Part shown: one piece after another, positions 24,930 through 30,813 of the stretch
How the letters are laid out: every line of letters begins with the position of its first letter
How positions within the stretch are numbered: the stretch's first letter is position 1
Assembly: GCA_900770875.1 (NCBI GenBank)
Contig: CAAGLV010000083.1
Location: 1 to 30,813, forward strand
DNA: 30,813 nucleotides
From: Flavobacteriales bacterium
GTDB taxonomy: Bacteria > Bacteroidota > Bacteroidia > Flavobacteriales > Weeksellaceae
Direction of reading: 5' to 3'
The notes under the pieces: generated by a model
Told to the model about the DNA's origin: nothing
What the model saw: only the letters and a program-made list of their open reading frames with translations
Database searches by the model: none
Position numbers and translations under genes: made by a program

Positions 24930-26246
24930 TCAATTCGTTTGTTTTCTTCCTTTACTTGGAAAAAAGAAGATAAAAATCAATAACGATATCCCTGTTAAAA
25001 ATGGATAATATAAATACGAGATAACATCTAAGGGAGAAATAGTTAATTGCGCCAATTTTGTGATGGCAATTGCAGATAAAATTTGTGCGCCGTAAGGAAT
25101 AATTCCTTGTACAAAACACGAAGCTGTATCTAAAATACTTGCCACGCGCTTAGGTTCTAAATTATGTTTATCCGAAATCTCTTTGGCTACGCCACCAACA
25201 ATTAAAATGGCGATGGTATTATTTGCCAATGCAGCATCGGTTAAAGCTGTTAATCCTGCAATGCTTAATTCGGCTTGTTTTTTAGTTTTAATTCCTTTTG
25301 TTAGTTTATTGATGATATAATCTAATCCTCCGTTTAAACGAATAACGCCTACTACACCTCCGATAATTAAACATAAAATACTTAACTCGAACATGCCTGT
25401 AAATCCTTCGTTTATACTTTTTACTAAATCTAAAAATGGTATGTGATTATTAAAAACACCTAACAAAACAAATCCAATAATCCCTACAATTAAAGACCAA
25501 ATTACATTAATCCCACTAATTGCTAAACCAAAGACTAAAATATAAGGAATGATTGAGTATACATCAAATTCTAAATTTTGATTAGCAATTTTAGACACAT
25601 CTAAATCTTGCGAAATAATAAAATAAATAATTGTTGATATAATTGCTGCTGGTAATACAATTGCAAAGTTGGATTTAAATTTTGCTTTCATGTCTACACC
25701 TTGTGTTCGTGTCGCTGCAATTGTGGTATCCGAAATAAACGATAAGTTATCGCCAAACATCGATCCGCCAATAATTGCACCCAATAAAATTGTTACCGAA
25801 CCTGGAATAATTTTTTCCATTTCTACAGCAATTGGCGCTAATGTAACAATTGTACCTACCGAAGTTCCGATTGACACGGATATAAAGCAAGCAATCAGAA
25901 AAAATCCGGCGATAATAAAGTTAGACGGCAAATACGTTACAAATAAATTAACTGTTGATGTTACCGCTCCTGTTGCAGATCCTAAGCTACCAAAAGCACC
26001 TGCTAACAAGAAGATTAATATCATTAAAACGATTGTTTCCTCTCCTGCTCCTTTACAAAAAGCTTCGATTTTCGAATTAAAACTTATTTTAGGAAATTGT
26101 AATATTGCAATAATTAATGCAACAATAAATACAACAATTGCTGGCACAGCATAAAAATCGTTTAATAAAACCGATGCTGTAAAATAAACCAATATAAAAA
26201 TAAGAAGTGGCAATAATGCCCAAAATTTTCCTTTACTCTCTTTCAT
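24930..26246 (-). CDS. nhaC: NhaC-family Na+/H+ antiporter
   Basis: A 438-residue inner-membrane protein with about eleven hydrophobic segments. The NhaC signature is clear: GGSMFGDNLSFISDTTIAAT (160-179) with TRTQGVDM after it, and later ALTDAALANNTIAI and DTASCFVQGIIPYGAQIL. The family exchanges Na+ for H+, and some members exchange organic acids such as malate and lactate or amino-acid derivatives, so the cation role is likely but not proven. ATG 26246 (MKESKGKFWALLPLL) is chosen; the in-frame ATG at 26279 would add eleven hydrophilic residues before TM1. No terminator hairpin is seen between it and mnmA, so read-through into mnmA is possible. Confidence 0.88.
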   Translation of the reverse strand: MKESKGKFWALLPLLIFILVYFTASVLLNDFYAVPAIVVFIVALIIAILQFPKISFNSKIEAFCKGAGEETIVLMILIFLLAGAFGSLGSATGAVTSTVNLFVTYLPSNFIIAGFFLIACFISVSIGTSVGTIVTLAPIAVEMEKIIPGSVTILLGAIIGGSMFGDNLSFISDTTIAATRTQGVDMKAKFKSNFAIVLPAAIISTIIYFIISQDLDVSKIANQNLEFDVYSIIPYILVFGLAISGINVIWSLIVGIIGFVLLGVFNNHIPFLDLVKSINEGFTGMFELSILCLIIGGVVGVIRLNGGLDYIINKLTKGIKTKKQAELSIAGLTALTDAALANNTIAILIVGGVAKEISDKHNLEPKRVASILDTASCFVQGIIPYGAQILSAIAITKLAQLTISPLDVISYLYYPFLTGISLLIFIFFFPSKGRKQTN

Positions 26247-26349
26247 AAAAACACTTTCTTCCCGAAAAAAAATCGGCAAAGATTAACAAAAACATAATTA
26301 AATTAAAAACTATAAAATATTATGTTTGAATATATTTATGTCTATATAA

Positions 26350-26390
26350 CAAAAAATAGGAATATTAATTGCAATACTCCTATTTTTATA
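26350..26390 (-). terminator. Terminator of the cupin gene (bidirectional)
   Basis: AAAAATAGGAATATT pairs with AATACTCCTATTTTT with one mismatch around six bases. T runs are present on both strands. It lies just after the stop at 26415. Confidence 0.75.
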
Positions 26391-26414
26391 GATAATTTTT
26401 CTAAATAAAGTAAT

Positions 26415-27281
26415 TTACTTAGTAAGTAATTTATTTGTATTTAATATAGCTCGTTCGTTTTTCTCTTCAATCCAGCTTTGTCCTTTAATCTTACGCATAA
26501 TATTATCGTAAGTACGCATTAAAAAGACATTGTAAACGGCTTCTGTAAAATTCTTTGGTTTATGCGCTAATGATCTCAAACTCATAGAAAATCCTGGCGT
26601 AATGTATTTCATATAATGCCACCAACCTTCGGGCATATATAACATTTCGCCGTGTTTTAAATCGGCAATCATCGGATTAATATGTTTTAAACCTGGCCAT
26701 TTTTCGAAATCAGGATTATCAAAATCGATATCTTCTCTACAAATTACAGAATGTGGAATTTTATACATGTATTTTGTATCCTGTGGCGGAACAATGATAC
26801 ATTTTTTTTCTCCTGCAAAATGAAAATGTAAAATATTAGCCAAATCGATATCATAATGCATAAATACATTTGATCCCTCTCCACCAAAAAATAACATTGG
26901 CATCGATTTAAAAAGATTTAATCCCAAATCGGGCATTTTATAATCTTTTTGTAATTCGGGAACTTGGCTCATTAAATTATATAAGAAGATACGTAAATCT
27001 GTTGGTCCTTGGTGCAAAAGATCTACATATTCGCTCATCTTCATCTTTGCAACCGGCTCATTTACCTTTTTTGTATAATCAACAGGATCATTATTATATA
27101 GTGGAACGATTTTATCACCGGCAACTTGTTTAATGTACTCAAAATTCCATTTTTCGTAAGCTGGCCAATCCTCTGTTATACGCTCAATAACAACTGGTTT
27201 TTGAGGCTGAACATAAAACTTCTGAAAATCCTTTGCAGAAATTGTTTCTACCCTTTCAACTTCAGTAAAATTAAATCCCAT
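26415..27281 (-). CDS. Cupin-like (JmjC) Fe(II)/2-oxoglutarate dioxygenase
   Basis: A 288-residue cytoplasmic protein of the cupin_8/JmjC family. The iron triad is H142-Y-D144 in FMHYDIDL and H222 in YMPEGWWHYM. KKCIIVPP (159-166) holds the Lys that normally binds 2-oxoglutarate nearby. PVVIERITEDWPAYEKWNFE (29-48) is the standard N-terminal cupin_8 lead-in. Relatives hydroxylate protein side chains, RNA or small molecules; the substrate here is unknown. It is a single gene with its own promoter element and terminator, facing away from the OmpA-like gene. Confidence 0.87.
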   Translation of the reverse strand: MGFNFTEVERVETISAKDFQKFYVQPQKPVVIERITEDWPAYEKWNFEYIKQVAGDKIVPLYNNDPVDYTKKVNEPVAKMKMSEYVDLLHQGPTDLRIFLYNLMSQVPELQKDYKMPDLGLNLFKSMPMLFFGGEGSNVFMHYDIDLANILHFHFAGEKKCIIVPPQDTKYMYKIPHSVICREDIDFDNPDFEKWPGLKHINPMIADLKHGEMLYMPEGWWHYMKYITPGFSMSLRSLAHKPKNFTEAVYNVFLMRTYDNIMRKIKGQSWIEEKNERAILNTNKLLTK

Positions 27282-27298
27282 TTAATATTATTTTTATA

Positions 27299-27306
27299 CA
27301 AATTTA
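27299..27306 (-). promoter_or_regulatory. -7 promoter element for the cupin gene
   Basis: TAAATTTG on the minus strand matches TAnnTTTG, 17 bases before the ATG at 27281. No -33 TTG was found. Confidence 0.5.
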
Positions 27307-27385
27307 GTAAAGATTTTCTTTACTTAGACCGAATATAATTATTCTTGTTGATAGCACTATAAACGATTATCTATAAAATTATCTT

Positions 27386-29623
27386 ATGCGAATAAAATTA
27401 TACGTTTTTATACTTTTTACTTTAATTTGTTACGGGACAAAAGCACAAACTATTTCGCCTTATTTAGAAGTAAAAAATAACGACGATTTTAATTTAATTG
27501 TTGCCGATTCTTTACAATCTACTTATTTATTTAATCATCTGTTAGGCGATATTCAGCAAAAATTTTATTATACCAATACATCAAATAAAAAATTAAACTT
27601 ACGGTTTATTGTTCCACAAGATCAATCCACAAATGTATATTTTTTAACTGCACATGTAAACGATAACAAATATCAGTTAGCATCAAAACCTTTGCAAGAA
27701 ATAAAACAAGAAGTAAAACAATTAAAATCGAAAAGTGGATTCGAAAATCAAACCATCGCAAAAAATATTATTTTAGCGATGAATGAAGTTAATCCACAAG
27801 CAAAAATCGTAATCGAACTTCATCGCTCAAAAATTATCTCAACTAACGATATTACGTACAATGTTAATCTTCCCGAAAACATTGTGCTTCGTACCGAAGA
27901 ATTTACAGCAACACATCAAAATCACAAACACTCAGCACCAAATAAGATTAATCATCAATTTATTGTTACTGGTAGCATTGCTCTAGATACTATTTTAGTA
28001 AACGAAAAAACACCTGCAATTAAAAAAAATAGTTCAACAGAATGGTATTTTAATAGCAACATGATCAACAAACAAACTATTTTTTACAATTATCAATCCA
28101 ATAATATAAATGCCGAAATACAGCATTTTACAGAAAATAATTGCGATTATATTTTAGGAGTAATACAGCCTCCAAAAGAAATTAAAACCATTAAACCACG
28201 CGAATATATTTTTATTTTAGATGCTTCTGGTTCGATGAAAGGCAAACCTTTAGATGCTTTAAAAAAGATGATTAAATCGACCTTAACAAAACTACAACCA
28301 ACCGAATTGTTTAATATTTTATTGTACGCCACAAATCACGAAAATTTAGCTTCAACATCTATCGAAGCGACACCCGAAAATATCGAGAAAGCTTTTCTGT
28401 TTATTGATAAACAATACGGAAAAGGAGCCATTAAATTAAACGAAGCTATCGATCAAATACAATTCTTTAAACCTAAACCAAATTACAATCGCATAATTAC
28501 TATTGTAACTGATGGCGATTTGGCCATAAATCAAAATGTACATCTAGCCATTAAAACCCAACAAAAAACGGCTCAGTTTTTTATTTTAGGCATTGGCAAT
28601 ACAATTGATTATCGCGCTATGAATTATCTTGCCTTAGCAACAGGTACAAAACCTTTAGTAATTAACAATGATTACGAAATAAATTTTAAAATTAATCAGT
28701 TCGAAAAACAGATCTTAAATCCATTATTGAGAAATATTCAAATTCAATCAAAAAATTTAAATTTTAACGAAACTTATCCTAAAAATTTCAATGGATTTTT
28801 AGCTACAAATCCGGTTGAATTTGTTTCGAGAAATTGTAAAAAATCATATCCAAAACAAATCGAGATTAATGCAAAAAATGGAGCCGAAACCTTTAAAAAA
28901 TCGTTTACCATTTCGGCAGAAAATACATCGAAATTAACCCAAGCAATTAAATTTTATTGGGCCAAACAACATATCGATTTTTTATTAAAAGATGAAGATC
29001 GTTGTGGTGATTTGTGTAAAAATGATGGCAGATATCGAAAAGAGATTGAAAAAATTGGTACCGAATTTAATATTTCTACACCATATTCTGTTTTAGTTCA
29101 AAACAACGACAATCTAAATTTTAATCAAGATTACGATTCGGATGGAGACGGAATTGCAGATTGGTTAGACGAATGCATTAACGAAAAAGGTTCGTTTTTA
29201 ACTAAAGGATGTCCTATCGACCAACTTACAAACGAAGGTAAAGCGATTTATGCACAAGATTTTTCGAACGAGTTAATTCGTACAATCGAATTTGATTTAG
29301 ATAAAGCCATCATCCGACCTATTGATTATCCTACATTAAATCAAATTGTTAAAATAATGCAAGCCAATGCACATTTAAAATTTGATATTGTTGGACATAC
29401 AGATGCAAGAGGAACAAAAGAATATAACTATAATTTGGCATTAAATAGAGCGAATGCTGTTTTAAATTATTTAACCGAAAAAGGTTTAGATAAAAAACGA
29501 TTTATAGTTATTGCTAAAGGAGATACCGAATTAAGACATTCGTTTTGTAGGCCAGCAACTGTTTGCGAAGAATGGCGAAATTTACAGAACCGACGCGTTG
29601 AGTTTATATTAAAAAAGGATTAA
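27386..29623 (+). CDS. VIT-VWA-TSP3-OmpA outer-membrane protein
   Basis: A 745-residue exported protein (signal peptide 1-20, ending YGTKA). Residues about 30-240 resemble the VIT domain of inter-alpha-trypsin-inhibitor-like proteins. The VWA domain (about 272-430) has an intact MIDAS: D279-x-S281-x-S283 (LDASGSMKG) and TDGD at 375-378. FNISTPYSVLV (561-571) is the segment that follows VWA in this family. A thrombospondin type 3 calcium repeat follows (DYDSDGDGIADWLDEC, 582-597). The C-terminal OmpA domain (about 633-745) has GHTDARG and the peptidoglycan-binding NYNLALNRANAVLNYL. It is therefore tied to peptidoglycan at one end and offers a metal-dependent adhesion module at the other. It may be an adhesin; its ligand is unknown. 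Confidence 0.88.
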   Translation: MRIKLYVFILFTLICYGTKAQTISPYLEVKNNDDFNLIVADSLQSTYLFNHLLGDIQQKFYYTNTSNKKLNLRFIVPQDQSTNVYFLTAHVNDNKYQLASKPLQEIKQEVKQLKSKSGFENQTIAKNIILAMNEVNPQAKIVIELHRSKIISTNDITYNVNLPENIVLRTEEFTATHQNHKHSAPNKINHQFIVTGSIALDTILVNEKTPAIKKNSSTEWYFNSNMINKQTIFYNYQSNNINAEIQHFTENNCDYILGVIQPPKEIKTIKPREYIFILDASGSMKGKPLDALKKMIKSTLTKLQPTELFNILLYATNHENLASTSIEATPENIEKAFLFIDKQYGKGAIKLNEAIDQIQFFKPKPNYNRIITIVTDGDLAINQNVHLAIKTQQKTAQFFILGIGNTIDYRAMNYLALATGTKPLVINNDYEINFKINQFEKQILNPLLRNIQIQSKNLNFNETYPKNFNGFLATNPVEFVSRNCKKSYPKQIEINAKNGAETFKKSFTISAENTSKLTQAIKFYWAKQHIDFLLKDEDRCGDLCKNDGRYRKEIEKIGTEFNISTPYSVLVQNNDNLNFNQDYDSDGDGIADWLDECINEKGSFLTKGCPIDQLTNEGKAIYAQDFSNELIRTIEFDLDKAIIRPIDYPTLNQIVKIMQANAHLKFDIVGHTDARGTKEYNYNLALNRANAVLNYLTEKGLDKKRFIVIAKGDTELRHSFCRPATVCEEWRNLQNRRVEFILKKD

Positions 29624-29645
29624 GTTTAACTTAATCCTTTTTCTA
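29611..29645. terminator. Bidirectional terminator overlapping the OmpA-gene stop codon
   Basis: AAAAAGGATTAAG pairs perfectly with CTTAATCCTTTTT around five bases. The TAA at 29621-29623 is inside the stem. T runs on both strands serve the convergent methyltransferase gene too. Confidence 0.88.
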
Positions 29646-29663
29646 TTTATAATGTTTAATATC

Positions 29664-30813
29664 TTAAGAAACACGCTCGATTAAAGCCATATAAAACCCA
29701 TCGTATCCAGATTCTGAAGGATAATAAGTTCTATCGCTAATTAATTTATAATTGGCGTTATTAGCTAAGAATTTTTCTACTTGCTCTTGATTTTCTGACG
29801 GTAAAATAGAACACGTTGCATAAACCATTAAACCACCTACTTTAATAATTTTAGAATAATCGTTTAAAATCATTGCTTGTGTAGCTCTAATTTCGTCTAA
29901 AAATTCAGGTTGTAATTTCCATTTTGCATCTGGATTACGGCGTAAAACTCCCATTCCAGAACATGGTGCATCAATCAATAAACGATCGGCAGAATTTTCC
30001 ATTCTTTTAATCGTTTTTGCTTCGATTAATTTAGTTTGTACATTTTGTACATCGTTACGAGAAGCACGACGTTTTAACTCTTTTAACTTCCATTCGTGAA
30101 TATCCATGGCAATAATTTGCCCTTTATTTTTCATTAACGAAGCTAAATGTAATGTTTTACCTCCGGCACCTGCACAGGCATCAACCACGCGCATACCTGG
30201 CTCTACACGTAAATATGGAGCAATCATCTGAGAACCTGCATCCTGAACTTCGAAAAATCCGTTTTGGAATTCGTCTGTTCTAAAGATATTTGTTTTCTCT
30301 TCTAACTCTAACGCATCTTGGTATTTCGATAAAACTTTCGTTTTAATACGTCTTTCTTTTAATAACTTTTGTAATGTTTTACGATCTGTTTTAATTGTAT
30401 TAACACGTAAAACGGTTGGCGCTGGCGTATTCATAGCTTGTGCTTCTTCGATCCAACGCGCACCTAATTCGTCTTGTCCAACCTGAAACATCCAATCTGG
30501 ATAAGATTCTGCAACTGCTACATTTTTAGCAGAAACGTGGTGTCTTTTTAAAATTTCTTTATGGTTAATACGACCAAATTCTGGCCAAGATGGTAATTTT
30601 TCGTCTGGATCTAAGGCAAACCAAGTTCCAACAAATTCCCAAATTGTTTCTTTAGACAATGGTTTAACCATTGCACCTTCAACTAATCTTTTCCAACGTA
30701 CTAAATCGTAAACCGTCTCTGCAATAAAAGCTCTATCTCTTGCTCCCCATTGCTTATTTGATTTAAGGGTACGTTCAACTTCTTTATCAGCATATTTTCC
30801 TTCAAAGAAAATA
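29664..30813 (-). CDS. RsmB/NOP-family RNA cytosine-C5 methyltransferase, 5' end outside the window
   Basis: The frame stays open from the stop at 29664 to the right edge, giving 382 residues without the N-terminus. ATG 30671 is internal: the 47 residues before it (RDRAFIAETVYDLVRWKRLV) are the NusB-like RNA-binding region of RsmB proteins. The SAM site is VVDACAGAGGKT (visible residues 209-220). Motif IV is DAPCSGMG with C284 and motif VI is ATCSILPSENQE with C334, the two cysteines used to methylate and release cytosine. The likely target is 16S rRNA (C967 in E. coli), although RsmF-like specificity cannot be ruled out without the missing end. Confidence 0.92.
   Translation of the reverse strand, partial: IFFEGKYADKEVERTLKSNKQWGARDRAFIAETVYDLVRWKRLVEGAMVKPLSKETIWEFVGTWFALDPDEKLPSWPEFGRINHKEILKRHHVSAKNVAVAESYPDWMFQVGQDELGARWIEEAQAMNTPAPTVLRVNTIKTDRKTLQKLLKERRIKTKVLSKYQDALELEEKTNIFRTDEFQNGFFEVQDAGSQMIAPYLRVEPGMRVVDACAGAGGKTLHLASLMKNKGQIIAMDIHEWKLKELKRRASRNDVQNVQTKLIEAKTIKRMENSADRLLIDAPCSGMGVLRRNPDAKWKLQPEFLDEIRATQAMILNDYSKIIKVGGLMVYATCSILPSENQEQVEKFLANNANYKLISDRTYYPSESGYDGFYMALIERVS

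Noticed and set aside
25669..26154. 161-codon open frame opposite nhaC
   Set aside because: It is antisense to conserved NhaC membrane segments and has low-complexity, non-protein-like content. It is a by-product of the codon pattern of the real gene.
1..30813. CRISPR array, insertion sequence, prophage or defence island
   Set aside because: No regularly spaced repeats, transposase, integrase, phage structural genes or known defence families were found in any part of the window.

Overview
The window is an AT-rich stretch of bacterial chromosome from the Bacteroidota, most likely class Flavobacteriia. The evidence is the repeated TAnnTTTG (-7) promoter element of that phylum, a TonB receptor with an N-terminal carboxypeptidase-regulatory-like domain next to a DUF4374 lipoprotein, DUF3817 and DUF5522 proteins, tRNA genes without encoded CCA, and lipoproteins with an acidic stretch after the lipidated cysteine. 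Genus cannot be fixed from the sequence alone. No transposase, integrase, phage gene or CRISPR array was seen.

Layout. 1-2900: end of a tRNA-Tyr/tRNA-Thr cluster, a Bcr/CflA-type MFS exporter, an MBL-fold hydrolase and a tRNA-Ser with a textbook promoter. 2907-8364 (minus): three-gene metal efflux RND operon (outer-membrane channel, lipid-anchored adaptor, CzcA-like pump) with one-to-three-base gaps. 8687-13871 (minus): TonB receptor plus DUF4374 lipoprotein resembling XusA/XusB xenosiderophore uptake, followed after an internal terminator-like hairpin by a secreted ankyrin protein. 13975-14962: a divergent AraC regulator whose frame is broken at a run of seven A. 15028-17923: a D-2-hydroxyacid dehydrogenase with a small Cys-rich protein, a DUF3817 membrane protein and a ChaA-type cation/proton antiporter. 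17980-22050 (minus): OxyR, a small lipoprotein, an ABC exporter and TruA. 22020-29623: a YfcE-like phosphoesterase, a lipoprotein alpha/beta hydrolase, MnmA, an NhaC-family antiporter, a JmjC/cupin dioxygenase and a large VIT-VWA-TSP3-OmpA surface protein. 29664-30813: an RsmB-family RNA methyltransferase cut by the window edge.

How they work together. The coherent modules are the tripartite metal efflux operon and the XusAB-like iron-siderophore uptake locus with its own regulator. The rest is housekeeping (tRNA modification, rRNA methylation, ion antiport, oxidative-stress control) in short operons closed by bidirectional hairpin terminators. The points most worth a second look are the frameshifted AraC regulator, the ankyrin gene attached to the XusAB pair, a conserved Asp-to-Glu change in the proton relay of the RND pump, two probable leaderless genes, and a tightly interleaved divergent promoter pair in which both genes appear to start at TTG.
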